The notes: generated by a model not told the origin, from the sequence alone. A DNA stretch of 64,000 nucleotides from Thiopseudomonas sp. (GCA_018384595.1 JAHAYO010000043.1:1-64000); one strand, 5' to 3'; counted from the first letter of the stretch, positions 1 through 9,389 are shown. A program made the numbers and translations.

Positions 1-147
1 GCCGCAGCACAGACCTTGACCGGCCAGCTACCTACCTACGCGCAACACATCAACAGCAGCCACAGGTATACAGACCTGATTGCTGGGTTACCGCCATAGA
101 ACGGCTTGAGCGAGAGCCCGACTCAGCCCGCCGCCCACTCAGAAAAA

Positions 148-177
148 TTGGCGTTTTGCAGTCGGCTGTGGTATAAA
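148..177 (+). promoter_or_regulatory. Probable sigma70 promoter of rpsB
   Basis: A TTGGCG element at 148-153 and a TATAAA element at 172-177 are separated by 18 bp. They lie about 130 bp upstream of the rpsB ATG, which leaves room for the structured leader expected of an S2 gene. The -10 is good and the -35 is moderate; the assignment is inference from spacing and position. Confidence 0.4.
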
Positions 178-309
178 ACGCGCCGCTTTGCAGAAAACCT
201 GCCCAGCGACTTAATCCACACACATACCGACACGTTTTTCTGGGTGCCTTTCGGGGTTGAAAAGCGGGGTATGTGGAGGCTTAACCCAAAATTTATTACA
301 GGAAATACC
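178..309 (+). ncRNA. rpsB mRNA leader of the t44 / S2-autoregulatory type
   Basis: The stretch before rpsB contains GGGGTATGTGGAGGCTTAACCC (266-287), which resembles the conserved core of gammaproteobacterial rpsB leaders (Rfam t44 family, also seen as an RNA in E. coli). The run lies 22 nt before the ATG and contains a short GGGT/ACCC pairing. In this family the leader lets free S2 repress its own translation and that of tsf. The match is from memory of the motif; a covariance-model search was not run. The real Shine-Dalgarno is the AGGAAA just upstream of the start. Confidence 0.6.
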
Positions 310-1050
310 ATGACTCAAGCCGTATCCATGCGCGACATGCTGCAAGCCGGTGTTCACTTCGGACACCAAACCCGTTACTGGAACCCCAAAATGGGCAAGT
401 ACATTTTCGGTGCGCGCAACAAGATTCACATCATCAACCTGGAACAAACCCTGCCTATGTTCAACGATGCCATGCGCGTCATTGAGCAAAAAGCATCCGG
501 CAAGAACAAAATCCTGTTTGTTGGCACCAAGCGTTCCGCCAGCAAAATCGTCCGTGAGCAAGCCCAGCGTTGCGGCATGCCTTACGTAGACCACCGTTGG
601 TTGGGCGGCATGCTGACCAACTACAAAACCATCCGCACCTCCATCAAGCGCCTGCGCGATCTGGAAGTTCAGGCTCAGGACGGCACATTTGAAAAGCTGA
701 CCAAAAAAGAAGCCCTGATGCGCACCCGCGATCTGGAAAAGCTGGAGCGTAGCATAGGTGGTATCAAAGACATGGGCGGCCTGCCTGACGCCATTTTCGT
801 GGTAGACGTTGACCACGAACGCATCGCCATCCAAGAAGCCAACAAGCTGGGTATCCCTGTTATTGGTGTGGTTGACACCAACAGCAGCCCTGCCGGCGTT
901 GACTACATCATTCCCGGTAACGACGACGCCATTCGCGCCGTTCAGCTGTACCTGACCGCCGCCGCCGACGCTGTTGTGCGCGCCCGTCAGAAAAGCGCTG
1001 CTTCCGCTGAAGAGTTTGTTGAAGTAGCCGACGAGGCTGCCGGCGCCTGA
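310..1050 (+). CDS. rpsB: 30S ribosomal protein S2
   Basis: A 246-residue protein with the usual S2 opening ([20 protein letters not shown]) and the family blocks [27 protein letters not shown] and the C-terminal [15 protein letters not shown]2 binds the 30S head-body junction late in assembly and is needed for S1 binding. The ORF track starts 68 codons earlier, but ATG 310 has a Shine-Dalgarno (AGGAAA) and matches the family N-terminus; the extra codons are the mRNA leader. tsf follows in the same direction beyond a terminator-like hairpin, the conserved rpsB-tsf pairing. Confidence 0.97.
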   Translation: MTQAVSMRDMLQAGVHFGHQTRYWNPKMGKYIFGARNKIHIINLEQTLPMFNDAMRVIEQKASGKNKILFVGTKRSASKIVREQAQRCGMPYVDHRWLGGMLTNYKTIRTSIKRLRDLEVQAQDGTFEKLTKKEALMRTRDLEKLERSIGGIKDMGGLPDAIFVVDVDHERIAIQEANKLGIPVIGVVDTNSSPAGVDYIIPGNDDAIRAVQLYLTAAADAVVRARQKSAASAEEFVEVADEAAGA

Positions 1051-1073
1051 TAAGGCATCTAGGCACCTGAATA

Positions 1074-1098
1074 AAGGGGGCCTAGCCCCCTTTTTTGT
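1074..1098 (+). terminator. Intrinsic terminator/attenuator between rpsB and tsf
   Basis: AAGGGGG (1074-1080) pairs with CCCCCTT (1086-1092) around a 5-nt loop and is followed by a T run. It lies in the rpsB-tsf gap, where partial termination is known in E. coli to lower tsf relative to rpsB. tsf has no other obvious promoter in the gap, so read-through is probable. Confidence 0.7.
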
Positions 1099-1156
1099 CT
1101 GTATTCCGGCGGCATTTTCATGATTGTCGCCATCAACTGATTAACGAGGAAAGACG

Positions 1157-2026
1157 ATGACACAAATTACTGCTGCATTGGTTAAAGAGCTGCGCGAGCG
1201 TACCGGCCAGGGCATGATGGATTGCAAAAAAGCCCTTGAAGCCGCTGGTGGCGACATCGAAAAAGCCATTGACGACATGCGTGCCGCAGGTGCCATCAAG
1301 GCTGCCAAGAAAGCCGGCAATATCGCCGCTGAAGGCTCTGTTGCCATCAAGCTGTCTGCCGACAATAAAACTGCAACCGTTATTGAAGTCAACTCACAAA
1401 CCGACTTCCTTGCTCTGCAAGAAGACTTCAAAAACTTCGTGGCCGAGAGCCTAGAAATTGCTGCCAGCAAAGGCTACACCGATGCTGCCGCACTGATCGA
1501 AGAGCGCGAAACAGCGCGTGAAGAGTTGGTTGCCAAAACCGGCGAAAACGTCAACATCCGTCGCATTGCCCGCATCGAAGGCGACGTTCTGGGCGCTTAC
1601 CAGCACGGCAACCGCATTGGTGTTGTGGTTTCCCTGGAAGGTGGCGACAGCGAACTGGCCCGCGACATCGCCATGCATGTTGCTGCCAGCAACCCGCAGG
1701 TGGTCAATCCTGAAGAAGTTTCCGAAGAGCTGGTTGCCAAGGAAAAAGAAATCTTCATGCAGTTGAACGAAGACAAGATCAAGGGCAAGCCTGAGAACAT
1801 CGTTGAGAACATGGTCAAGGGCCGTATCAACAAGTTCCTGTCCGAGATCAGCTTGGTTGGTCAGGCCTTTGTTAAAGACCCTGAGGTGACTGTTGGCAAA
1901 CTGGCCGAAAAAGCCGGTGCCAAAATCATTGGCTTCACCCGCTTTGAAGTGGGTGAGGGCATCGAGCGCAAAGAAGAAGACTTTGCCGCCGAAGTTGCCG
2001 CCCAGGTTGCCGCTTCCAAGAAGTAA
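1157..2026 (+). CDS. tsf: Elongation factor Ts
   Basis: A 289-residue EF-Ts, the guanine nucleotide exchange factor of EF-Tu. The N-terminal UBA-like region carries LVKELRERTGQGMMDCKKAL and the first core repeat carries EVNSQTDFLALQEDF, the TDF element that inserts into EF-Tu. The C-terminal FTRFEVGEGIE tail is typical. Start ATG 1157 is preceded by GAGGAAAG. Length is close to the E. coli protein (283). In Pseudomonas and E. coli pyrH and frr normally follow; here a strong terminator and an unrelated gene follow instead. Confidence 0.97.
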   Translation: MTQITAALVKELRERTGQGMMDCKKALEAAGGDIEKAIDDMRAAGAIKAAKKAGNIAAEGSVAIKLSADNKTATVIEVNSQTDFLALQEDFKNFVAESLEIAASKGYTDAAALIEERETAREELVAKTGENVNIRRIARIEGDVLGAYQHGNRIGVVVSLEGGDSELARDIAMHVAASNPQVVNPEEVSEELVAKEKEIFMQLNEDKIKGKPENIVENMVKGRINKFLSEISLVGQAFVKDPEVTVGKLAEKAGAKIIGFTRFEVGEGIERKEEDFAAEVAAQVAASKK

Positions 2027-2040
2027 GCAATTCGCTGCAT

Positions 2041-2079
2041 AAAAAACCGCCCCGGCCGTCTGGTAGGGGCGGTTTTTTT
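2041..2079 (+). terminator. Rho-independent terminator after tsf
   Basis: AAAAAACCGCCCC (2041-2053) pairs with GGGGCGGTTTTTT (2066-2078), a 13-bp stem ending in a T tract. It closes the rpsB-tsf unit and indicates that nothing downstream is co-transcribed. Confidence 0.92.
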
Positions 2080-2396
2080 GTGGCTGGCAAAGCGGGGTAG
2101 CTGCCGTATTGGCACGTTGGCAGAGCCGCTATCCAGGGTTCAGCAACGGCAGGGTGATGCCAAGCGACTGGGGCAGTTTACCGGTTACCGTGCAGGGATC
2201 TAGATTGCGCTATATTTGCAAAAGCAAGGCAAAGGATAAGCAGTAATCGCTGGCCATATAGACCGAATGTGCAGCCAGCTAATGGCCTTTTTGGCCAAAG
2301 GCATGATTTAATTTGTTGCAAAAAAATATATTCTGCTGCAACGGAAGGCCGGTGGTTGCCGGTCGCCAGCGCTATAAACACAACAAGGAGATGCGC
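2080..2396. other. Gene-free spacer of about 320 bp upstream of the DUF294 gene
   Basis: No supportable ORF was found; the ORF-track lines here are shadows. A small hairpin GCCTTT-TTGGCC-AAAGGC lies at 2285-2302. An inverted repeat GTTGCA (2315-2320) / TGCAAC (2337-2342) encloses an A/T-rich run with TATATT. The latter may belong to the promoter of the following gene but no convincing -35 was seen. An AAGGAG Shine-Dalgarno at the right edge belongs to the next CDS. Confidence 0.4.
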
Positions 2397-4241
2397 ATGT
2401 CGGTACCCTTCAATCTGCAAACCGTTCCTTTCAGCCTGCTGGACGAGCATGAGCAGGCAAAGCTGCTGGCTACTGTGGAATGTATGGAGTTTGCGCCGGG
2501 CGAGGTGTTGATCGAGGCCGGTGGCCCGCCCCGCGGGGTGTTTGTCATCCATGGCGGCAAGGTGGCGGAGGCTGATCACCGCACCGAAACCGCCAGCGAC
2601 GGCGAAGTGGCGGCGGCCAGCGTATTTATGTACTACGAAACCGAAGAGTACTTTGGCGGCTGGTCGATTTTCAACGGCAAGGCCATTCACCGTTTTTATG
2701 CGGTAGAGCCGACTATCGCCTATTTGCTGCCTTCACAGATCTTGTTTGAACTGATGGACAGCAATGCGCAATTTGCCGAGTACTTCCAGCAAAACCTAAG
2801 CGCCAAGCGTGAAATTGTTGCCCAACATACGCAAAACCAGGATATGGCCGAGTTTATGCTGGCGCGCATCGAAGACAGCACTGTGCGTGATCCGCTGGTG
2901 GTGGAGCAGGGTACCAGCATTGAGGCCGCCACTCGCCTGATGCGTGAGGAAAAGGCCGACTGCTTGCTGGCGCGCAAGGGCAAGCGTTACGGTATGGTAA
3001 CGGGCACCGACCTGCTGGACGCGGTGATTCTCAACAAGCTGCCGCTGGACACGGATGTGGCTGACATAGCCAGTTATCGCCTGATCAGCATCCGCCCAGA
3101 TGATTATTTGTTTAACGCGCTCATTATCATGACCCAGCAGCATATTGAGCGGGTGGTGGTAAAAGATGAGCAGGGCGAGCTGTGTGGGGTGATTGAGCTG
3201 ACTGATGTGCTCAGTTATTTCTCCAGCCATTCGCACGTTATTGGCTTGCGGGTTGAGCGGGCACAGACCATCGAAGAGCTACGCGAGGCATCGTTTGGGC
3301 TGTTTGATTTGATCAAGGCGTTGCTGTCATCGGGGGTAAAAATCCGTTTCACCATGGAATTGCTGGCAGCGGTCAACAGCCGCATTCTGGGTAAGCTGTT
3401 CGAGCTGATCGTACCCAAGGAAGTGCATCCGCATGTGTGCCTGATTGTCATGGGTTCGGAAGGCCGTGGCGAGCAGATCATGAAAACCGACCAAGATAAC
3501 GGCCTGATTTATCGCGATGGCCTAGACTGGCCCGACATGCACAAAGTGATGCAGGAATTTAGCGACACGTTGATTTCGTTCGGTTTTCCGCCTTGTCCTG
3601 GCAATATTATGGTGTCCAATCCCGAGTGGGTAAATTCGGTGCGTGCTTGGACTGGCAAGTTGACCCGTTGGAGCCGCAGCAGCGACGGTACGGCCAAGAT
3701 GAATCTGGCAATTGCTGCCGACAGTAAACCGGTGGCGGGTAATCCGGCGTTGTTTAAGGTGTCACGTAATGCCTTTATGCGTGATATTCACAGTAATCAG
3801 GTGTTTTTCTCATTCTTTGCCCGCGCCGCGCTGGATTTTGAAACGCCACTGACGTTTTTTGGCCAGCTTAAAACCAGTAGCGGATTGGATATAAAGAAAG
3901 CGGGTATTTTCCCGATTGTGCACGGTATTCGTACCATGGCGCTGGAACATCGGATTCTGGAAACCAATACCTTCAAGCGGCTGGAAATTTTGACCGAACG
4001 CAAGGTGTTAGAGCGCGAAACCGCAGCCAACCTGAGCGAGGCGCTAAGCTTCTTTGTGCAGTTGCGTCTGCAGCAGCAAATTGAGCGGGCGAGCGATAGC
4101 GGTCAGCCTCACGATGAAACGCCCAACGAGATCGACTTCAAGCGGCTGAATAAGTTTGAGCGCGAGCTGCTGCGGGATTCGTTGGCGGTGGTTAAGGACT
4201 TTAAAAAGTCACTTACGCATCGGTATCACATTACGCTGTAG
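2397..4241 (+). CDS. cNMP-binding / CBS / DUF294 nucleotidyltransferase-like protein
   Basis: A 614-residue three-part protein. Residues about 1-130 look like a cyclic-nucleotide-binding fold (FSLLDEHEQAKLL, then a PGEVLIEAGGPPRGVFVIHGG strand-turn pattern). Residues about 150-285 are a CBS pair (AADCL-like KADCLLARKGKRYGMVTGTDLL and RVVVKDEQGELCGVIELTDVL). The remainder is DUF294 with the nucleotidyltransferase-like GSEGRGEQIMKTDQDNGLIY signature of GlnD-type enzymes, then the DUF294 C-terminal domain. Such proteins are thought to sense nucleotides, but the reaction is not established. Of two near ATGs, 2397 (MSVPF) sits 6 nt after AAGGAG and is preferred. In Pseudomonas this gene often neighbours a DnaQ-like exonuclease; here it stands alone. 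Confidence 0.85.
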   Translation: MSVPFNLQTVPFSLLDEHEQAKLLATVECMEFAPGEVLIEAGGPPRGVFVIHGGKVAEADHRTETASDGEVAAASVFMYYETEEYFGGWSIFNGKAIHRFYAVEPTIAYLLPSQILFELMDSNAQFAEYFQQNLSAKREIVAQHTQNQDMAEFMLARIEDSTVRDPLVVEQGTSIEAATRLMREEKADCLLARKGKRYGMVTGTDLLDAVILNKLPLDTDVADIASYRLISIRPDDYLFNALIIMTQQHIERVVVKDEQGELCGVIELTDVLSYFSSHSHVIGLRVERAQTIEELREASFGLFDLIKALLSSGVKIRFTMELLAAVNSRILGKLFELIVPKEVHPHVCLIVMGSEGRGEQIMKTDQDNGLIYRDGLDWPDMHKVMQEFSDTLISFGFPPCPGNIMVSNPEWVNSVRAWTGKLTRWSRSSDGTAKMNLAIAADSKPVAGNPALFKVSRNAFMRDIHSNQVFFSFFARAALDFETPLTFFGQLKTSSGLDIKKAGIFPIVHGIRTMALEHRILETNTFKRLEILTERKVLERETAANLSEALSFFVQLRLQQQIERASDSGQPHDETPNEIDFKRLNKFERELLRDSLAVVKDFKKSLTHRYHITL

Positions 4242-4358
4242 CTGTTTGTTTGGCACTGTGGAGTTTGGGGCAGTTAGGATGCTGTTTGGTGTTTTGCACT
4301 GCGGCGGTTGGGTCAGACAGGACGCTGCGTCCGGCTGTCGCTGCGCACTTAACCGAGA

Positions 4359-4637
4359 CTACCCAGCCAGTTTGCTGCGCAGGTGCACTTTGAGTTTGAG
4401 AGGTTCGGTGACGGTGCAGCAGCAGGGCAGTATTTCGCCGCGGCGCAGTAGTGCCAGAGGTGGTTTAGAGTACTCGACACGGCCAGTTTTGAGCGGGATG
4501 CGGCAGGCGCCGCAGTAGCCGCTGCGGCACTGATATTCGACTTGGTGACCGGTGCGTTCTAGGGCATCGAGCAGGGTTTCGTCGTCACCCAGCTCGAACA
4601 CCATGTCTTCGGTCATGATTTGCACGCCGTGGCTCAC
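4359..4637 (-). CDS. yfaE: [2Fe-2S] ferredoxin, class I ribonucleotide reductase maintenance protein YfaE
   Basis: A 92-residue plant-type ferredoxin. The ligand pattern C-x4-C-x2-C ([12 protein letters not shown]) plus a distal cysteine in LPCCCTV matches the family. YfaE donates electrons that regenerate the diferric-tyrosyl radical cofactor of NrdB. Start is GTG, overlapping the nrdB stop as GTGA, so it is translationally coupled to nrdB. This nrdA-nrdB-yfaE order is the enterobacterial arrangement. Confidence 0.9.
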   Translation of the reverse strand: MSHGVQIMTEDMVFELGDDETLLDALERTGHQVEYQCRSGYCGACRIPLKTGRVEYSKPPLALLRRGEILPCCCTVTEPLKLKVHLRSKLAG

Positions 4638-5767
4638 AGCTCGAATTCACCCAGGTCGTCAACGGAGACGGACGCGTCAATCTGACCAACAAGGTACGAA
4701 CTGACTTCCACTTCTTGCGGCGCTACCTGTACGTTGTCTGACACTAACCAAGCATTGATCCAAGGAATCGGATTTTGGCTGGCATTCTTAAACAGCGGCT
4801 CCAGACCAACGGCAGTCATACGCAGGTTGGTGATGTACTCGACATATTGGCTGAGAATGTCGTAGTTCAGGCCAATCATCGAGCCGTCCTTGAACAGGTA
4901 TTTAGCCCATTCCTTTTCCTGTTGTGCAGCATGACGGAAAATTTCCACACACTCTTCGTGACAGGATTTGGCTACCTCGGCCATTTCTGGATCGTCCTGA
5001 CCGTTTTGCATGATGTTGAGGATGTGCTGGGTACCCGTTAGGTGCAGCGCCTCATCACGGGCAATCAAGCGGATGATCTTGGCGTTGCCTTCCATTAGGC
5101 GGCGCTCGGCAAAGGCAAATGAGCAGGCGAAGCTAACGTAGAAGCGGATGGCTTCCAGCACGTTGACGCTCATCATGCACAGATACATTTTGCGCTTGAG
5201 TTCAAACAACGAAATTTCGTAGGTTTTGCCTTTCAGTTCGTGTTTGCCTTCACCCAGCTTCAAGTAAATCAGTGTGTCGTGAATCAGCGCATCGTAATAC
5301 TTGGAGATATCACCGGCACGCTCGATGATGTGCTCGTTGCGCACGATGTCGTCAAACACCACCGATGGATCATTCACAATGTTGCGAATGATATGGGTGT
5401 AGGAACGCGAGTGGATGGTCTCAGAGAACGACCAAGTTTCAATCCAAGTTTCCAGCTCTGGGATCGACACCAGCGGCAAGAAAGCCACGTTTGGACTGCG
5501 GCCCTGAATCGAATCAAGCAAAGTCTGATACTTCAGGTTGCTGATGAAAATATGCTTTTCGTGCTCAGGCAGATTCTGGTAGTCGATACGGTCTTGGGTG
5601 ACATCCACTTCTTCTGGACGCCAGAAAAACGACAGCTGCTTTTCGATCAGTTTTTCAAAAATAGGAAATTTTTGCTGATCGTAACGCGCCACGTTGACCG
5701 GCTGGCCGAAAAACATCGGCTCTTTAAGCTGGTCATTGTCTTTTTGCGAAAACGTACTGTATTTCAT
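4634..5767 (-). CDS. nrdB: Ribonucleoside-diphosphate reductase class Ia, beta subunit
   Basis: A 377-residue R2 subunit almost identical in length to E. coli NrdB (376). The radical tyrosine lies in [15 protein letters not shown], and iron ligands are visible in [10 protein letters not shown] and the [14 protein letters not shown] segment (E-x2-H pattern). The C-terminal acidic/hydrophobic tail (VDDLGEFEL) is the alpha-subunit docking peptide. The subunit houses the Fe-O-Fe/Tyr radical used by NrdA to reduce NDPs to dNDPs in the cytosol. It lies 12 nt after nrdA and overlaps yfaE. Confidence 0.97.
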   Translation of the reverse strand: MKYSTFSQKDNDQLKEPMFFGQPVNVARYDQQKFPIFEKLIEKQLSFFWRPEEVDVTQDRIDYQNLPEHEKHIFISNLKYQTLLDSIQGRSPNVAFLPLVSIPELETWIETWSFSETIHSRSYTHIIRNIVNDPSVVFDDIVRNEHIIERAGDISKYYDALIHDTLIYLKLGEGKHELKGKTYEISLFELKRKMYLCMMSVNVLEAIRFYVSFACSFAFAERRLMEGNAKIIRLIARDEALHLTGTQHILNIMQNGQDDPEMAEVAKSCHEECVEIFRHAAQQEKEWAKYLFKDGSMIGLNYDILSQYVEYITNLRMTAVGLEPLFKNASQNPIPWINAWLVSDNVQVAPQEVEVSSYLVGQIDASVSVDDLGEFEL

Positions 5768-5779
5768 TCTAGTCTCCGA

Positions 5780-8056
5780 TCAAATCTTGCAAGCACCACC
5801 GGCACACCCGTCATCCAGATCGTTCTGGCTGTCTTCGGCACCATCACGGGTATTCTGGTAGTAGAGGGTCTTTAGGCCGTACTTGTAAGCCGTGAGCAGG
5901 TCTTTGAGTAGCTGGCGCATCGGTACACGTCCACCTTCAAAGCTCTGCGGATCGTAATTGGTGTTGGCTGAGATAGCCTGATCGACAAACTTCTGCATGA
6001 TACCGACCAGCTGCAAATAGCCGTCATTGTTGGGCATGCTCCACAGCAGTTCGTACTGGTCTTTCAAGTTTTCGTAGTCAGGCACCACTTGCTTGAGGAT
6101 GCCATCCTTGGATTGCTTGATGGATACCAGACCACGTGGCGGTTCAATACCATTGGTGGCGTTGGATATTTGACTGGAGGTCTCGGACGGCATCAGAGAA
6201 CTCAGGGTAGAGTTACGCAGGCCATGCTCGACAATCTCGTGGCGCAGAGCTTCCCAATCCAGGTGCAGCGGCTCCTGTACGATGGCGTCCAAGTCCTTCT
6301 TATAGGTATCAATCGGCAGGATGCCCTGTGCGTAGGTGGTTTCGTTGAAACCCGGGCAGGCACCAAACTCACGAGCCAGCTTGTTGGAGGCTTTCAGCAG
6401 GTAATACTGAATCGCTTCAAACGTGCGGTGGGTGAGGCAGTTAGCGGAACCGTCAGAGTATTTCACGCCGTTCTTAGCCAGATAGTAGGCATAGTTGATG
6501 ACGCCAATGCCGAGGGTACGACGCTTCATGGAGGCGTTTTTGGCGGCGGCAATCGGGTAGTCCTGATAATCCAGCAGTGAATCCAGCGCACGTACAGCCA
6601 GTTCGGCCATTTCTTCCAGCTCACTCAAATCCTCGATAGCACCAAGGTTGAAGGCAGATAGCGTGCAGAGGGCGATTTCCTTATCGGCGTCGTGGATGTC
6701 TTCCAGCGGACTGGTCGGCAGGGCGATTTCCAGACACAGGTTGGATTGACGAATCGGCGCAACTTTAGGATCGAACGGACTGTGTGTGTTGCAGTGGTCA
6801 ACGTTCTGGATATAGATGCGACCGGTGCTGGCGCGCTCTTGCATCATCAGCGAGAACAGCTCGACTGCTGGGATGGTGCGCTTACGAATGCTCTCATCTT
6901 GCTCATACTTGGTGTACAGACGCTCAAACTCGTCCTGATCGGCAAAGAAGGCGTCGTACAGGCCAGGCACTTCATGCGGCGAGAACAGGGTAATGTTTTC
7001 GCTTTTGATCAGGCGCTGATACAGCAGCTTGTTGATCTGCACACCGTAGTCCATGTGACGTACACGGTTTTCTTCTACACCACGGTTGTTCTTCAGTACC
7101 AGCAATGACTCCACTTCAAGGTGCCACAGCGGATAGAACAGGGTAGCAGCACCACCCCGTACACCGCCTTGCGAGCAGGACTTAACTGCCGCTTGGAACA
7201 GCTTGAAGAACGGAATGCAGCCGGTGTGTTGAGCTTCGCCGCCACGGATTGGGCTGCCTACTGCACGGATACGGCCAGCGTTGATGCCGATGCCAGCACG
7301 CAGGGACACGTACTTGACGATGGCGTTGGTGGTGGTGTTGATCGAGTCCAGGCTGTCGCCGCACTCGATCAGTACGCAGGAGCTGAACTGGCGTGACGGC
7401 GTACGTACACCGGCCATGATGGGTGTAGGCAGGGAAATCTTGAACAACGAGATGGCATCGTAGAAGCGCACGATGTAATCCAGTCGCGTGTCTTTGGGGT
7501 AGTTAGCGAACAGGCACATGCCGATCAGCATGTAGAGCATCTGCGGGCTTTCGTAGACCTCGCCGGTGACGCGGTTTTGTACCAGATACTTGCCTTCCAG
7601 CTGTTTAACTGCCGCGTAAGAAAAATTCATGTCACGGCCATGGTCAATGGCATCGTTGAGCACATCGAACTCGGTACGACTGTAGTCTTTAAGGATGTGT
7701 TCATCGTAGCGCTTGCCTTCGGTTTGACGCACCACGTGGTCGTACAAATGGGGCGGCTCGAACTCGCCGTAGGCAATCTTGCGCAGGTGGAAAATGGCCA
7801 GACGGGCAGCCATATACTGGTAGTCGGGCGTATCGGCACTGATTAGGTCGGCAGCCGCCTTGATGATGGTTTCGTGGATGTCTTTGGTACGGATACCGCT
7901 GTAAAACTGAATGTGGGATTTCAGCTCAACCTGAGAAACGGAGACATTGTTTAAGCCCAGCGCGGCCCAGTCGAGCACGCGGTGGATCTTGTCCAGATTA
8001 AGGGGTTCCTGGCGGCCATCACGTTTGTTGACCAGAATGGTGCTGGGGTCTGTCAT
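5780..8056 (-). CDS. nrdA: Ribonucleoside-diphosphate reductase class Ia, alpha subunit
   Basis: A 758-residue catalytic subunit with a single N-terminal ATP-cone (LVNKRDGRQEPLNLDKIHRVL). The active-site blocks SSCVLIECGDS, the NLCLEI cysteine segment (QSNLCLEIALP), the PSETSSQISNATNG loop and the C-terminal redox pair DDGCAGGACKI are all present. Length matches E. coli NrdA (761), not the longer double-ATP-cone enzyme I recall for P. aeruginosa. The ORF track extends to 8116, but ATG 8056 (MTDPSTIL) has AAGGA upstream and gives the family N-terminus. Two NrdR-like boxes lie upstream. Confidence 0.96.
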   Translation of the reverse strand: MTDPSTILVNKRDGRQEPLNLDKIHRVLDWAALGLNNVSVSQVELKSHIQFYSGIRTKDIHETIIKAAADLISADTPDYQYMAARLAIFHLRKIAYGEFEPPHLYDHVVRQTEGKRYDEHILKDYSRTEFDVLNDAIDHGRDMNFSYAAVKQLEGKYLVQNRVTGEVYESPQMLYMLIGMCLFANYPKDTRLDYIVRFYDAISLFKISLPTPIMAGVRTPSRQFSSCVLIECGDSLDSINTTTNAIVKYVSLRAGIGINAGRIRAVGSPIRGGEAQHTGCIPFFKLFQAAVKSCSQGGVRGGAATLFYPLWHLEVESLLVLKNNRGVEENRVRHMDYGVQINKLLYQRLIKSENITLFSPHEVPGLYDAFFADQDEFERLYTKYEQDESIRKRTIPAVELFSLMMQERASTGRIYIQNVDHCNTHSPFDPKVAPIRQSNLCLEIALPTSPLEDIHDADKEIALCTLSAFNLGAIEDLSELEEMAELAVRALDSLLDYQDYPIAAAKNASMKRRTLGIGVINYAYYLAKNGVKYSDGSANCLTHRTFEAIQYYLLKASNKLAREFGACPGFNETTYAQGILPIDTYKKDLDAIVQEPLHLDWEALRHEIVEHGLRNSTLSSLMPSETSSQISNATNGIEPPRGLVSIKQSKDGILKQVVPDYENLKDQYELLWSMPNNDGYLQLVGIMQKFVDQAISANTNYDPQSFEGGRVPMRQLLKDLLTAYKYGLKTLYYQNTRDGAEDSQNDLDDGCAGGACKI

Positions 8057-8197
8057 CACAAAAGGTCCTTGGACAAGAGTGGAAAGGGCAGGCTCGCTGC
8101 GTTTTGTCGTCGGCAACGCCTATACGCCAAGGCTGCTCGGCGGCAGCGCTCTAACGTAAATGCTGACAAAAGTAAAGAGTAGGGAGCCTTTGATTAA

Positions 8198-8213
8198 ACA
8201 CAATATGCTGTGT
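8198..8213. promoter_or_regulatory. NrdR box 1 upstream of nrdA
   Basis: ACACAATATGCTGTGT matches the NrdR consensus (roughly acaCwAtATaTwGtgt) and is a near-palindrome. NrdR is the ATP/dATP-sensing repressor of ribonucleotide reductase genes. A second copy lies 32 bp further upstream of nrdA, the three-helical-turn spacing typical of NrdR operators. Confidence 0.8.
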
Positions 8214-8229
8214 TTGCGAGTCATGTGGC

Positions 8230-8245
8230 GCGCAATATAAGGTAA
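8230..8245. promoter_or_regulatory. NrdR box 2 upstream of nrdA
   Basis: GCGCAATATAAGGTAA shares the CAATAT core with box 1; the cores are exactly 32 bp apart (8201 and 8233). The flanks are degenerate, as is common for the weaker box of an NrdR pair. Confidence 0.6.
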
Positions 8246-8389
8246 AGGCGGCAGGCATTTCAACCGCAAAGTTTTTAAGGTTTTGCCTTGACAGCGGCAA
8301 AGCCGCATCAGCACTGCACCTGCGCTACAATGACCCCCGGTCGATCCGGGCCGCGTGGGTGCCGGTCAGTACAGATAACAGATGCCGTC

Positions 8390-8644
8390 ATGAGCCAGCT
8401 CGAATTTTTCGATATCCCCAGCCCCTGTATAGGTGTGTGCGAAGTCAACAACAAAGGCTATTGCAAGGGCTGCCTGCGCTCGCGTGACGAGCGCTTGTAC
8501 TGGCTGCAGTTGAGCCCGGCGCAAAGGCGCGAGGTGGTGCGCCTGTGCCACCAACGCAAGGCGCGTATCCAGAAAGCCCGCGAAGCGGCCCTGCAGACAT
8601 CCAGCGCACATGAGCAGGATACGCAGCAGGGCAGCCTGTTTTGA
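8390..8644 (+). CDS. DUF1289 small cysteine-rich protein
   Basis: An 84-residue protein with the DUF1289 signature: IPSPCIGVCEVNNKGYCKGCLRSRDE, four cysteines arranged C-x3-C-x7-C-x2-C, followed by W-x-LSPAQRREV. A metal (Fe-S or Zn) site is likely but unproven, and the function is unknown. The ORF track starts 34 codons earlier; ATG 8390 starts at the family N-terminus (MSQLEFFDIPSPC). It is convergent with phoU, with a 9-bp gap. Confidence 0.85.
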   Translation: MSQLEFFDIPSPCIGVCEVNNKGYCKGCLRSRDERLYWLQLSPAQRREVVRLCHQRKARIQKAREAALQTSSAHEQDTQQGSLF

Positions 8645-8653
8645 ATGACGGGC

Positions 8654-9373
8654 TCAGGACGGCTGACGCCCCAGCAGTGCGCGCATCTGCTCAACCGGAA
8701 TGTGGCGCACGTCCTTGCCTTCGACGAGGTACACCACCTGCTCGCACAGGTTGCGTGAGTGGTCGCCAATACGCTCAAGGGCACGCAGCACCGACATTAC
8801 TTTGAGAATGTGGGTAATTGAGCGCGGGTCTTCCATCATAAAGGTGACCAACGAGCGCATGGCACTGTGGTATTCGGCGTCCACTTCGGCGTCGGCTGCG
8901 GCGACACTGACGGCCTTGTCGGCATCAAAACGGGCAAAGGCATCCAGCGCGTCGTGCAGCATGGCGCGTACACGGGTGCCAATGTGGCGCACTTCAACCT
9001 GACCGGCCGGTTGGGCGCGATCTTGGCTGAGTTCGATGCCCTGAGCGGCAATTTTGGCGGCCTTGTCGCCAATGCGCTCCAGATCGGCGACGCATTTACT
9101 GACGGCCAAAATGGTACGCAGGTCGATGGCAGCCGGCTGGCGCAGCGCCAGCACTCGCGCACATTCTTCGTCGATGCGCTTCTCTAGGGCGTCAACTTCC
9201 TGTTCTGTGACCAGTACCCGCTGGGCTAGCTCGGTATCGGCCTGCAGGAATGACTGCAGCGCATCATCGACCTGCTTTTCCACCAGCCCGCCCATGCGCA
9301 GCAGATCGTTGCGGATGGTTTCCATTTCGTACATGAATTGGCTGGAGCTGTGTTTTCCGAGTTTGAATAACAT
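8654..9373 (-). CDS. phoU: Phosphate-specific transport system accessory protein PhoU
   Basis: A 239-residue all-helical protein with two repeats, each with the metal-binding E/D-x3-D style motifs (ISKCVADLERIGDKAAKIA in repeat 1 and VLRALERIGDHSRNLCEQVVY in repeat 2). PhoU conveys the state of the PstSCAB transporter to PhoR and damps the Pho response. AGGAG precedes ATG 9373. It is the last gene of the pstSCAB-phoU run. Confidence 0.95.
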   Translation of the reverse strand: MLFKLGKHSSSQFMYEMETIRNDLLRMGGLVEKQVDDALQSFLQADTELAQRVLVTEQEVDALEKRIDEECARVLALRQPAAIDLRTILAVSKCVADLERIGDKAAKIAAQGIELSQDRAQPAGQVEVRHIGTRVRAMLHDALDAFARFDADKAVSVAAADAEVDAEYHSAMRSLVTFMMEDPRSITHILKVMSVLRALERIGDHSRNLCEQVVYLVEGKDVRHIPVEQMRALLGRQPS

Positions 9374-9389
9374 GGCAAAACTCCTGTAA

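Noticed and set aside
1-99. 33-codon open frame at the left edge ending TAG at 97-99
   Set aside because: It could be the tail of a gene entering the window, but it is too short and matches nothing I recognise.
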